Source: an uncultured Pelagibacteraceae bacterium (GTDB lineage Bacteria > Pseudomonadota > Alphaproteobacteria > Pelagibacterales > Pelagibacteraceae). Taken from it: DNA of 64,000 nt. Within the stretch, counting starts at the first letter, position 1. Every line of letters starts with the position of its first letter. The stretch lies in contig CACMJW010000005.1 in NCBI GenBank assembly GCA_902614125.1, forward strand, positions 1-64,000. Reading direction: 5' to 3'. This document shows positions 18,567-28,551 of this stretch, piece after piece. The notes beneath the pieces are model-generated. The model was given only the letters and a program-made list of their open reading frames with translations, was not told the DNA's origin and ran no database searches. A program made the position numbers and the translations under genes.

Positions 18567-19523
18567 ATGTTATTATTAGTATTAAAGAGAATACTTCTAG
18601 GTTTTATCACTCTTTTTATTGTCTCTTTAATTACATTTTCTGGTGTTGAGGTTTTGCCTGGTGATGCTTGTACAACTTATCTTGAAAGAGAAGCATACGG
18701 TGCAGCTTTAGAGGCATGTTATGAAAGATTAGGTTTAAACACACCAGCGCATGAAAGATATATTTCATGGGCAGCTGGAGTTCTTCAAGGTGATTTTGGT
18801 TATTCTTTAAGTGGTGAAATGAGAATAAACGATGTCTTAGGACCAAGGGTTAAAAACTCTATGGTTCTTGCATCTGCCTCTATACTTATAGGAATTCCTA
18901 TTGCTTTATTACTTGGAATTATAACTGCTCTTTGGAGAGATAAACTTCCAGATATTATAATTTCAACAATTACAATTTTTTCAATGACAATTCCTGAATT
19001 TATTAGTGCAACATTATTAATTTTAATTGTTGCTATTTGGTTAGAGTGGCTTCCTGGAATTGTAATTGTGCCAACGGGTGCATCAATTTCAGAATTGTTG
19101 CCAAATATCATTTTACCTGTAATTGCAATTTCAATGATTATGACTGCGCACATGGCAAGAATGGTCAGATCAAGTGTTATTCAAGTTATGGCAAGTGACT
19201 ATGTTCAAATGGCAATTTTAAAAGGAGTTCCATATTGGAAAATGGTATTTAAGCATGTGCTTCCTAACGCTTTACTACCAGCAATAAATGTAGTGGCTCT
19301 TACAATTGCATGGTTGTTAGGGGGAGTTGTTGTAACTGAAGTTGTTTTTAACTACCCAGGTCTTGGTAGATTAGTAATAGAATCTATCTCGAATAGGGAT
19401 TTGCCCGTTGTTCAAGCTCTAGCAATTATTTTAGCATCAATTTATGTGAGCATTAATTTAATTGCAGATCTTATGACGTTAATGCTCAACCCAAGACTTA
19501 AATCCTTACAGATTAAAAAATAA
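18567..19523 (+). CDS. Dipeptide-type ABC transporter permease (DppB-like)
   Basis: MLLLVLKRILLGFITLFIVSLITF start, EAA loop ILKGVPYWKMVFKHVLPNALLPAI. Confidence 0.9.
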   Translation: MLLLVLKRILLGFITLFIVSLITFSGVEVLPGDACTTYLEREAYGAALEACYERLGLNTPAHERYISWAAGVLQGDFGYSLSGEMRINDVLGPRVKNSMVLASASILIGIPIALLLGIITALWRDKLPDIIISTITIFSMTIPEFISATLLILIVAIWLEWLPGIVIVPTGASISELLPNIILPVIAISMIMTAHMARMVRSSVIQVMASDYVQMAILKGVPYWKMVFKHVLPNALLPAINVVALTIAWLLGGVVVTEVVFNYPGLGRLVIESISNRDLPVVQALAIILASIYVSINLIADLMTLMLNPRLKSLQIKK

Positions 19524-20408
19524 ATGACATTAGAAAAAGAACAAAAGAAAAATAATCTACAAAAAGTATATGAGGTAATAAAAACTATGGCTTCAAAACC
19601 TTCAGGTTTGATTGGTTTAAGTATTTTGTTGTTCCATGTGATACTTGCAATAACAAGCCCTTTGTATGTACCTTATGATTATAAAGCGATTGATCCTTCG
19701 TTAATGCTTCAAGCACCATCTTCTGAATATTGGTTTGGTACTGATAGTTTAGGAAGAGATGTTTTTACTAGAACAATCTTAGGAGGCAGAACTGCTTTAA
19801 CAGTTACATTTTTTGGTTCTTTAATTGCATTACTTTGGGGTGGTGCATTGGGAATATTTTGTGGTCTGGTTGGTGGAAAAATAGATGACGTCGTTATGAG
19901 AATTATAGATGCGTTTTTATCTATTCCATGGATCTTAGCAATGCTTTTAATTGTTTCTTTATTAGGAACTACTACACTTGTTTTAATTCCAGCGCTTGGT
20001 TTCTTTTACGGTAAAGGTATTGTTAGAGTAGCAAGGGCAGCAACACACGATGTAATTGCTAAAGATTTTATAGTTTCAGCAAGAGCAAGAGGTCATAGCA
20101 ACTTATCAATAATCTGGAATGAAATTTTACCAAATGTAAGAGATGCAATTATGGTCGAAGGAGCTATGAGATGGTCATGGATGTTACTTGGATTTAGTTC
20201 ATTATCTTTTTTAGGATTTGGAGTAAGTCCTCCAACACCAGATTGGGGTTTAATGATTTCAAATGCAAGAGGATTAATGTCTTTTGCATACTGGGCAGTG
20301 TTAGCTCCAATATTTGGATTAAGTTCATTAATCATTGGAATTAATTTAACAGCTGATGCATTTGCAAAAGCACTTGGAATAGACAGATCAACAAAGGCAC
20401 CCGTTTAA
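19524..20408 (+). CDS. Dipeptide-type ABC transporter permease (DppC-like)
   Basis: WFGTDSLGRDVFTRTILGGRTAL motif typical of DppC; EAA loop ARARGHSNLSIIWNEILPN. Confidence 0.9.
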   Translation: MTLEKEQKKNNLQKVYEVIKTMASKPSGLIGLSILLFHVILAITSPLYVPYDYKAIDPSLMLQAPSSEYWFGTDSLGRDVFTRTILGGRTALTVTFFGSLIALLWGGALGIFCGLVGGKIDDVVMRIIDAFLSIPWILAMLLIVSLLGTTTLVLIPALGFFYGKGIVRVARAATHDVIAKDFIVSARARGHSNLSIIWNEILPNVRDAIMVEGAMRWSWMLLGFSSLSFLGFGVSPPTPDWGLMISNARGLMSFAYWAVLAPIFGLSSLIIGINLTADAFAKALGIDRSTKAPV

Positions 20409-20409
20409 A

Positions 20410-22443
20410 ATGGATAGTGCGATTCAAATAATAAATAATCTTACAATTGGATTTACAAGTCAAAAAGGAAAACAGATTTCCATTCTAAAAAATATTTCAA
20501 CCACCATTAAAAAAGGCGAGACTGTTGGGATTGTTGGAGAGTCTGGCTCAGGAAAAAGTACTCTAGCTTTAGCTATGATGGGCTATGTAAAACACGGCCT
20601 TTATACCATTTCTGGAGAGTGCTTATTCCATTCAAATAATCTTCTAGAAATGAAAAATAAAGATCTAGAAAATATAAGGGGTAGAAAAATAGCAATGATC
20701 CCACAAAATGCTGGTCAATCACTTACTCCTAATCTTAAAATTGGATATCAAATTGATGAGGCTTTAAAATTACATACAGATTTAAAAAAAGAGGAAAGAG
20801 ATAAAAAAATATCAGAATTACTGAATAAAGTTAGATTGCCTTCGCCCGAGATAATGGCCCAAAGATATCCGCATGAATTATCAGGCGGACAGCAACAAAG
20901 GGTAGCTGTTGCAATGGCTTTAGCAGGTAATCCCGAACTTTTGTTATTAGATGAACCAACAACGGGATTAGATGTAACAACACAGGCCCATGTATTAGAA
21001 TTATTAAATTTTATTGCAAAAGATACAGGAACCTCAATGGTTTATGTAAGTCACGATCTTGGAGCAATAGCACAAGTTAGCGATAGAGTAATTGTTATGT
21101 ATTCTGGTGAAATTGTTTTAGATGGTCCAGTAAGAAGTATATTAAAAAACCCAATTCATCCTTATACATTTGGATTATTAAAGTCTATTCCAAAACTAAC
21201 CTCTCCAGGTTTACCAGACTCTATGTCAGGTAGCCAACCTCAGCCAGGAACAATTAAAACAGGGTGTAGTTTTTATGAGAGATGTAATCTTGCAGAAGAT
21301 AAATGTAAAAATAATTCACCAACTTTAGAATACATTGATGATTTAAATACGAGCGTTAGATGTTTTAAATATAAAGAATTAATCAACGTAAAAGAAACAA
21401 ATCTAGACATTGTAAAATCAATAAACAATGATGTTTTACAAAACGAAATTTTAGATATTTCAAAAGTTTCAATTAGTTATGCTAAACAAAAGTTTATCGA
21501 TCAGTTATTAAATAAAATTGATGATAGCAATCCAACAGTACAAGATATTAATATCAATATTAACAAAGGAGAAACTCTCGCGCTAGTAGGGGAGTCTGGT
21601 AGTGGGAAATCAACAATATTAAAATCAATTGCAGGATTATTAAAAACAAAAGATGGAATGATAAAGTTTGATAAAGATAAAGTTTTATCAAATGATTTAA
21701 AAATGAGAGATCCAGGTTTTTTAAGAGCAATTCAATTAATATTTCAAAATCCAGATGAATCTTTAAATCCAAATCATACTGTTGAAGAAATAGTATCACA
21801 GCCTTTAAGATTATATTTTGGATTAAAGGGAGACGAACTAAAACAAAAAATTATAGAAGTGCTTGAAAAAGTTAGACTTGGAGAATTTTATTTAACAAGA
21901 TACCCAAGACAATTATCAGGAGGTGAAAAACAAAGAGTTGCTGTTGCAAGAGCATTTGCTGCAAAACCAGATATTATTCTTTGTGATGAAGTAACCTCTG
22001 CACTTGATGTTTCAGTTCAAGCAGCTGTATTAAACTTACTTCAAGAATTAAAAGAGGATTTTGGTACAACTTATATATTTGTATCTCACGATCTAGCAGT
22101 TGTAAGAGCTATTAGTGATAGAGTTGCAGTTTTATATCAAGGAAGATTATGTGAAATTGGTCCTTCAAAAAATGTTTATCAATTACCATCACATCCGTAT
22201 ACTGAAGTTCTATTAGGTGCAGTTTTAGAGCCTGATCCAGATGTAAAACCAAAATTAGTTGCTGAAGATATAGTTGAAGAGATGCCACCCGAAAAAGGCT
22301 GCTCTTTTCAAGGCAGATGTCCCAGAATCCTTGGTGATATTTGTAAAAACGAGGTCCCACCATGGCAAATTGGTGAAAATGGAAACTCAATACGTTGCCA
22401 TATAAAAGTAGAGGAATTAAAAAAACAACAAAATATCAATTAG
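20410..22443 (+). CDS. Fused dipeptide-type ABC ATPase (DppD-DppF, two ABC domains)
   Basis: Two Walker A motifs (GESGSGKST twice), two signatures (LSGGQQQRVAVAMA, LSGGEKQRVAVARA), two oligo_HPY Cys-rich C-terminal regions. Confidence 0.9.
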   Translation: MDSAIQIINNLTIGFTSQKGKQISILKNISTTIKKGETVGIVGESGSGKSTLALAMMGYVKHGLYTISGECLFHSNNLLEMKNKDLENIRGRKIAMIPQNAGQSLTPNLKIGYQIDEALKLHTDLKKEERDKKISELLNKVRLPSPEIMAQRYPHELSGGQQQRVAVAMALAGNPELLLLDEPTTGLDVTTQAHVLELLNFIAKDTGTSMVYVSHDLGAIAQVSDRVIVMYSGEIVLDGPVRSILKNPIHPYTFGLLKSIPKLTSPGLPDSMSGSQPQPGTIKTGCSFYERCNLAEDKCKNNSPTLEYIDDLNTSVRCFKYKELINVKETNLDIVKSINNDVLQNEILDISKVSISYAKQKFIDQLLNKIDDSNPTVQDINININKGETLALVGESGSGKSTILKSIAGLLKTKDGMIKFDKDKVLSNDLKMRDPGFLRAIQLIFQNPDESLNPNHTVEEIVSQPLRLYFGLKGDELKQKIIEVLEKVRLGEFYLTRYPRQLSGGEKQRVAVARAFAAKPDIILCDEVTSALDVSVQAAVLNLLQELKEDFGTTYIFVSHDLAVVRAISDRVAVLYQGRLCEIGPSKNVYQLPSHPYTEVLLGAVLEPDPDVKPKLVAEDIVEEMPPEKGCSFQGRCPRILGDICKNEVPPWQIGENGNSIRCHIKVEELKKQQNIN

Positions 22444-22493
22444 GACAATTTTTTTGTTACACACAAAATTAAATCTTATATAAAAGTTTTTTT

Positions 22494-24716
22494 ATGAAAA
22501 TTAATAATGTAGTTGTCATTGGCTCAGGAACGATGGGCAGCGGAATAGCCGCGCAACTATGTAATGCAAATATTCCAGTAACTTTATTAGATTTAAAAAC
22601 AGAGATCAGTCAAAAAGCTAAAGAGAGAATAGAAAAATCAAGACCCCCACTATTAATTGATAAATCAAAAATAGATGGGATTAAGGTTGGAAATATTAAT
22701 GATGACTTTAATATTGTATCAGAGGCTGATTGGATTGTTGAGGCAGTTGTAGAACGTATTGATATTAAACATGATATATATGACAAAATTTTTAAGCAAA
22801 GAAAGAAAGGCTCTATAGTTTCATCAAATACCTCGTCAATCCCGATAAGCGTTTTATCTGAAAAATTGACAGAGGATGATAAAAAAGATTTTTGTATCAC
22901 TCACTTCTTCAATCCTGTTCGATATATGGATTTACTCGAAATTGTAAAAAACGAGAATACAGATTTAGATAAAATTCAAAAACTCAAACTATTTTGCGAA
23001 GAAGATTTAGGAAAAGGTGCCATTGTTTGTAATGATACTCCAGGTTTTTTAGGAAATAGAATTGGCGTTTATGCAATGCAAATTGCAATGACAGAAGCAT
23101 TTAAAATGAAGCTTACCATAGAAGAAGCAGATGCAGTTTTTGGTAGACCTATGGGAATACCAAAGACAGGAGTTTTTGGTCTTTATGATCTAATTGGTAT
23201 TGATCTTATGGCAGACGTATTAAAAAGTTTCATCAAAGAGCTTCCAGAAAATGATAACTTTCAAGAAGTAGCTAAAGAAATTCCTTTAATAAGAAAACTA
23301 ATTGATACTGGATATACAGGTCGAAAAGGCAAAGGCGGTTTCTATAGAATGAACAAAATTGATAATACAAAAATTCTAGAGGCTATTAATTTAGAAACAG
23401 GAGAATATTCACCATCACAAAAAATAGATATTAAATCAGAAAAAGTTGATTTATTAAAATTAATTAATAGAGGTGATAAATACGGAGATTATGCATGGTC
23501 GGTTATTTCAAAGATTATTAAATATGCATCTTCCTTAGTTCCAGGAATTACAGATAAGTTTAATGATATAGATGAAGCTATGCGTTTAGGTTTCAATTGG
23601 TCAAGAGGGCCTTTTGAAATGCTAAAAGAAATTGGTGTCAGTAACTTTTTTGAAAAATTAGATGGTTTTGAAAACAACAAATTTTTAGAGGAACTTTCAA
23701 AATCTAAAGACGAAAATTTTTATGGAGAAAGACAAAAATATACTGAAATTGAAACTTTAGGAAAAATAAAACCTAAAGCAATAAAGTTAGATGGAAATAA
23801 TTCTGCAGAGGTTTATAGATTTAATGATTTTAATATAGTTGAGTTCACAACTAAAGCTAACGCATTAGATTACGACTCGATGGATGCATTAAAGAAAGCA
23901 ACCGATAAACCTTTAATTATTATTAATGAAAGTATGCAATTTTCTGCAGGTGTAAATTTAACTTACACTATGAATTTTGCAGAAAAGGGTGATTACAGTT
24001 CGATCGAAAAGTTTGTTAAATACTTCCAAGATACCTGCAAAGAACTTAAATATTCAAAATATCCAGTTGTTTCAGCTCCTTCAGGACTAACATTAGGAGG
24101 TGGATTTGAAGTTTTGGTGCAAAGTAATTTTGTAGCTTCCCATACTAATATTGTTGTTGGACTTGTTGAAACTATGGTTGGTTTAGTTCCAGCAGGGGGA
24201 GGATGTAAAGAAATGTTATGGAGATGGTCACAAACTGAAGAAGCAAAAAATGATCCGGATTATGCACCGTTAAAAGTTTTTGATATTATAGGTTACGGTA
24301 AAACAGCAACATCACCAGTTGAGGCAGAACCTCTTAAATACTTGCTTCCTGAAAATAAAAAAATCATGAGTAGAAATAGTTTATTGAATGTTTCAAGATC
24401 TATCTTGGAGGAGAACAAAGATTTTACCCCTCCAGCTGAAGCAACATTTAAATTAGCAGGAAAACCATTAAAAGAAAAAATGGTTAAATTGTTGGAAAAA
24501 TTATACAACGACAAAGTAATTTTAGATCACGGAATGGTCGTTGGTGGTGAGCTTGCAAACGTATTAAGTGGAGGGGACACTACAATTGATAAAACTTTGT
24601 CAGAGGATGATTTATATAAACTAGAATTAAATTCCTTTATGAATTTAATTGAAACTCAAAAAACTAAAGACAGAATTAAGCACACACTTTCTAAAGGCAA
24701 ACCTTTAGTTAATTAG
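22494..24716 (+). CDS. 3-hydroxyacyl-CoA dehydrogenase / enoyl-CoA hydratase fusion (HCDH domain N-terminal)
   Basis: GSGTMGSGIAAQLCNANIPVTLLD Rossmann start; C-terminal crotonase-like SAPSGLTLGGGFEVLVQ / VGLVPAGGG. Confidence 0.85.
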   Translation: MKINNVVVIGSGTMGSGIAAQLCNANIPVTLLDLKTEISQKAKERIEKSRPPLLIDKSKIDGIKVGNINDDFNIVSEADWIVEAVVERIDIKHDIYDKIFKQRKKGSIVSSNTSSIPISVLSEKLTEDDKKDFCITHFFNPVRYMDLLEIVKNENTDLDKIQKLKLFCEEDLGKGAIVCNDTPGFLGNRIGVYAMQIAMTEAFKMKLTIEEADAVFGRPMGIPKTGVFGLYDLIGIDLMADVLKSFIKELPENDNFQEVAKEIPLIRKLIDTGYTGRKGKGGFYRMNKIDNTKILEAINLETGEYSPSQKIDIKSEKVDLLKLINRGDKYGDYAWSVISKIIKYASSLVPGITDKFNDIDEAMRLGFNWSRGPFEMLKEIGVSNFFEKLDGFENNKFLEELSKSKDENFYGERQKYTEIETLGKIKPKAIKLDGNNSAEVYRFNDFNIVEFTTKANALDYDSMDALKKATDKPLIIINESMQFSAGVNLTYTMNFAEKGDYSSIEKFVKYFQDTCKELKYSKYPVVSAPSGLTLGGGFEVLVQSNFVASHTNIVVGLVETMVGLVPAGGGCKEMLWRWSQTEEAKNDPDYAPLKVFDIIGYGKTATSPVEAEPLKYLLPENKKIMSRNSLLNVSRSILEENKDFTPPAEATFKLAGKPLKEKMVKLLEKLYNDKVILDHGMVVGGELANVLSGGDTTIDKTLSEDDLYKLELNSFMNLIETQKTKDRIKHTLSKGKPLVN

Positions 24717-25359
24717 CATTAAACATTTTAAAAGAGTTAATAAAATCAGGCCTAAGTACGTATATTGCTTTATTGCCTGTTTTTATTCTCTCTAAAATAT
24801 CTAAACCATATATCACTTTACCAAGTGGAGTATATTCACCTTGATAAATAGGTATTTCTTTTAGTGTAATAAAAAACTCACTATCCTCTGTATTAAATTC
24901 TGTTGATCTTGCAAATCCAACACTACCTTCCGTAAACTCAAAATCATCATTCAGTTCCGATTTAAGGGTTCCAAGTTTTGATTTACCACTTCCTATTTTT
25001 GAATAATCCAAATATTCTTTTTTTCCATATTCTAAATCTCCTGCCTGTACTAAAGTATTTTCAATAACTTTATAAAAAGCTGATCCATCATATAGGCCTT
25101 TGTTAATTAAAGTTTTAAATCTTTCAACAGAGTTAGGTGAAATTTCAGGATATAATTCAATCACCACATTCCCACACTCAACATTCATAATTGCTATATT
25201 TTCAGGATCAGGAAAATTTACTTTTTCTAAATTTACTTCTTTAATTGATAGGCATTTATTTTTTAGTAAAAAAAAAGATGTAAAAGCAAAAATACCAAGA
25301 CAAATTAAAAATATAAATAATATTTTTTCTGAAAGTGATGCCTTAACTGTTTTGATCAT
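24709..25359 (-). CDS. Membrane-anchored cyclophilin-type peptidyl-prolyl isomerase
   Basis: N-terminal TM helix; GNVVIELYPEISPNSVERFKTLINKGLYDGSAFYKVIENTLVQAGD and FFITLKEIP typical of cyclophilins. Confidence 0.85.
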   Translation of the reverse strand: MIKTVKASLSEKILFIFLICLGIFAFTSFFLLKNKCLSIKEVNLEKVNFPDPENIAIMNVECGNVVIELYPEISPNSVERFKTLINKGLYDGSAFYKVIENTLVQAGDLEYGKKEYLDYSKIGSGKSKLGTLKSELNDDFEFTEGSVGFARSTEFNTEDSEFFITLKEIPIYQGEYTPLGKVIYGLDILERIKTGNKAIYVLRPDFINSFKMFNAN

Positions 25360-26084
25360 AAAATATTGTTATCAATTTTAGATAATCCAGACCTAATTAA
25401 CTCAACTTTATTTTTTAAAATATTGTCCTCCTGAGTTATTTCGTTAACTTTAGATTTATTGGTCATTAAAAAAGAAAAAATTTCTGCCATATCCTCAGAT
25501 GGAATTGATTTTGAATATTCAGTTAAAAATCCCTTTGTATTTTCATATAAATCTAAATTAAGTCTATCGGAACAAGTAGAGCATTCAGCATAAGTGAAGT
25601 TTGGTTCATTAAAATTTGAAAATAATTCTTCATCAAAGTAATTTTGGTGACTGTTTTGGATCATATGAAAAATTTCATGATGGATCATTCTTTCAAAATA
25701 CTTTTGATTAAAATTTATATCCAATATAAGTGTTCTTTTCTGAGTATCAGGTATTCCACCAGTATTTATCTCTGAAATAAACAGATCCTCACATAAGACT
25801 ATATATTTTAGCTGAATTTTTTTTAGAAAATTTGAATTATATAAACTAAGATTTTTTTCAATAACTGGAAATTTTTTATCTAAATTAATTTTTTTTGTTT
25901 TATTACAAGTAATATTGTCATCTACACCAATTTTAAAATCATTATTTGTATTTAAATATCGAATATTATTTTCACTTTTTAATTTAAAAATTTCTAAATT
26001 TGGTATCTTAAGTAAGTTATAAATTTCACCAGCATTTACGTAAGTTATATTTAAACAAAAAAACAATAATATTAAAATTCTCAT
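25356..26084 (-). CDS. Secreted putative zinc metallopeptidase (HExxH protein)
   Basis: Signal peptide MRILILLFFCLNITYVNA; MIHHEIFHMIQNS (HExxH), downstream GFLTEYSKSIPSEDMAEIFSFL. Confidence 0.6.
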   Translation of the reverse strand: MRILILLFFCLNITYVNAGEIYNLLKIPNLEIFKLKSENNIRYLNTNNDFKIGVDDNITCNKTKKINLDKKFPVIEKNLSLYNSNFLKKIQLKYIVLCEDLFISEINTGGIPDTQKRTLILDINFNQKYFERMIHHEIFHMIQNSHQNYFDEELFSNFNEPNFTYAECSTCSDRLNLDLYENTKGFLTEYSKSIPSEDMAEIFSFLMTNKSKVNEITQEDNILKNKVELIRSGLSKIDNNIL

Positions 26085-26137
26085 TAATTAATTATAGACG
26101 AATTAGACAAGATAATATTATCTTAGATTTTTATAAA

Positions 26138-27097
26138 ATGAAAAAAGAAAGAAATAAAAATCCAGTCCAGCCAGTTAGTGGAACAAAAGTTCCAAGGTAT
26201 GCAGGACCAAGCACATTTGCAAGATTACCAGAATTAAGAGATGTTGAAAGTTGTGATGTTGCAATTGTTGGAATTCCATTTGATAGTGGAACAAGTTATA
26301 GACCTGGTGCAAGATTTGGACCTCAAAGTATTCGACAAGCCTCAAGACATTTAAGAACTAATTATCATCCAAGTTATGATGTTGAGCCGTTTAAGGTTCA
26401 ACAAGTTGCAGATGCAGGCGATATAGCTTGTAACCCATTTAATATTGATGAAGCCATTAAACAAATTGAGGTAGGCGCAACAGATTTATTAAATAAAGTA
26501 GGTGGAATTATCAGTCTTGGTGGTGATCATACAATTGCAGTGCCGCTATTAAGAGCTGCAAATAAAAAGAATAACGGTCCAGTATCTTTGGTCCATTTTG
26601 ATGCTCATTTAGATACTTGGGATACTTATTTTGGTGCACCCTACACACATGGAACTCCTTTTAGAAGAGCTCGTGAAGAAAATTTATTTCTAGATGATGC
26701 TTCTATGCATGTTGGTATAAGAGGACCTTTATACAGTAGAGATGACATAAAGAATGATGAAAGTTTTGGATTTAAAATTATTCATTGTGATGAATTTCAA
26801 ACAGAGGGAACAGATAAAATTGCAGAAAGAATTAAAAAAAGAGTTGGAGATAATGCTTTGTACTTATCTATTGATATTGACGTGCTTGACCCAGCTTTTG
26901 CACCAGGAACAGGAACACCTGAAATAGCAGGTATGACCACTAGAGAAATGGTTAATGTCCTAAGAGGATTGTCAGGTTTAAATTTGATCTCAGCAGATGT
27001 CGTAGAAGTTGCACCTGCGTATGATCATGCTGAAGTTACTTCTCTTGCTGCTGCTACAATTGTTTACGAATTAACAAATTTATTTGCAAAATCATAA
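26138..27097 (+). CDS. speB: Agmatinase/ureohydrolase family protein
   Basis: GGDHTI, HFDAHLDTWD, SIDIDVLDPAFAPGTGTPEIAGM metal-binding motifs. Confidence 0.9.
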   Translation: MKKERNKNPVQPVSGTKVPRYAGPSTFARLPELRDVESCDVAIVGIPFDSGTSYRPGARFGPQSIRQASRHLRTNYHPSYDVEPFKVQQVADAGDIACNPFNIDEAIKQIEVGATDLLNKVGGIISLGGDHTIAVPLLRAANKKNNGPVSLVHFDAHLDTWDTYFGAPYTHGTPFRRAREENLFLDDASMHVGIRGPLYSRDDIKNDESFGFKIIHCDEFQTEGTDKIAERIKKRVGDNALYLSIDIDVLDPAFAPGTGTPEIAGMTTREMVNVLRGLSGLNLISADVVEVAPAYDHAEVTSLAAATIVYELTNLFAKS

Positions 27098-27117
27098 AGA
27101 AAGGATAGTTTGCGCGC

Positions 27118-28551
27118 ATGATTGAAAAGAAAAATTTTTATATTAATGGTTCGTGGGTTGCACCAAAAAATCCAAAAGATATTCAAGTTATAAATCCTGC
27201 AACTGAAAAAAGTTGTGCGGTTATTTCTTTAGGAGGGAAAGAAGATGTTAATGATGCAGTGCTAGCTGCTAAAGAAGCTTTTAAAACTTGGGGATTTTCA
27301 TCAAAAGAGGAGCGATTAAGTCTATTAGAAAACTTTTATGCACTTTATAAAAAAAGATGGAACGATATTACTGATGCAATTATTCAGGAAATGGGAGCAC
27401 CAAAAGATTTTGCGTTAAAACTTCAGACAGGGACTGGCGCTAGTCATACAAAATCATTCATTCGTTATTTAAAAGAATTTGAGTTTGAAAAACCACTTGG
27501 AGAACATGCTAAAAATCAAAGATTGATATATGAACCAAAAGGTGTTTGTGCATTAATTACACCATGGAACTGGCCAATTAACCAAGTTACATTGAAAGTT
27601 ATTCCAGCATTAGCATCTGGATGCACAATGGTTTTAAAACCATCAGAATTAGCACCTTTATCTGCTATGATTATTGCAGAATTAATAGATGAAGCAAAAT
27701 TTCCAAAAGGTGTATTTAATTTAGTAAATGGTGATGGTGCAACCACTGGCGATGCCTTAACAAGTCATCCAGATGTAAATATGATTTCATTTACAGGCTC
27801 AACAAGAGCAGGAGCTTTAATTTCACAAAATGCAGCAAAAGATTTTAAAAGAGTAAGTTTAGAATTAGGTGGAAAAGGTGCAAACATTATATTTAAAGAT
27901 GCAGATGCCGAGGCTATTGAAAGAGGTGCTTTAAGATGTTTTAGAAACTCAGGACAATCTTGTAATGCTCCAACAAGAATGTTGGTTGAAAAACCAATAT
28001 ATGATGAAGCTGTTGAAAGATTAAGAAAGTATGCAAGTGAATTTAAAGTAGATGATCCAAATAAAGAAGGCGAACACATAGGTCCAGTTATTTCAGAAAC
28101 ACAATTTAATAAAATCCAAGGACTTATCCAAAAAGGAATTGATGAGGGAGCAAAATTAGTTGCTGGTGGACCAGGAAAACCTGATGGATTAAATGATGGT
28201 TATTATGTAAAACCTACAGTATTTGCAGATGTTAATAATGATATGGAAATTGCAAGAACTGAAATTTTTGGTCCAGTTTTATCTGTTATACCATTTGAAA
28301 CTGAGGAGGAAGCTATTCAGATTGCAAACGATACTGATTATGGATTAACAAATTATATTCAAACCCAAGATAACGATAAAGTCCAAAGAGTTGCAAGAAA
28401 ACTTAGATCAGGAATGGTAGATGTTAATGGCGTTGGTATTGCAGTTGATGCTCCATTTGGTGGCTTTAAACATTCTGGTATCGGTCGAGAAGCAGGCAAA
28501 GAAGGTTTGCTTGAATTTTTGGAAGTTAAATCAGTTGGTGGTTGGAACTAA
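27118..28551 (+). CDS. Aldehyde dehydrogenase family protein
   Basis: ITPWNWPINQVTLKVIPALASGCTMVLKPSE, LELGGKGANII, NSGQSCNAPTR catalytic Cys. Confidence 0.92.
   Translation: MIEKKNFYINGSWVAPKNPKDIQVINPATEKSCAVISLGGKEDVNDAVLAAKEAFKTWGFSSKEERLSLLENFYALYKKRWNDITDAIIQEMGAPKDFALKLQTGTGASHTKSFIRYLKEFEFEKPLGEHAKNQRLIYEPKGVCALITPWNWPINQVTLKVIPALASGCTMVLKPSELAPLSAMIIAELIDEAKFPKGVFNLVNGDGATTGDALTSHPDVNMISFTGSTRAGALISQNAAKDFKRVSLELGGKGANIIFKDADAEAIERGALRCFRNSGQSCNAPTRMLVEKPIYDEAVERLRKYASEFKVDDPNKEGEHIGPVISETQFNKIQGLIQKGIDEGAKLVAGGPGKPDGLNDGYYVKPTVFADVNNDMEIARTEIFGPVLSVIPFETEEEAIQIANDTDYGLTNYIQTQDNDKVQRVARKLRSGMVDVNGVGIAVDAPFGGFKHSGIGREAGKEGLLEFLEVKSVGGWN

Noticed and set aside
18631-19153. Two minus-strand ORFs (18631..18846, 18800..19153) under the dppB-like gene
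   Set aside because: Antisense shadow ORFs of a clear permease; no recognisable domain.
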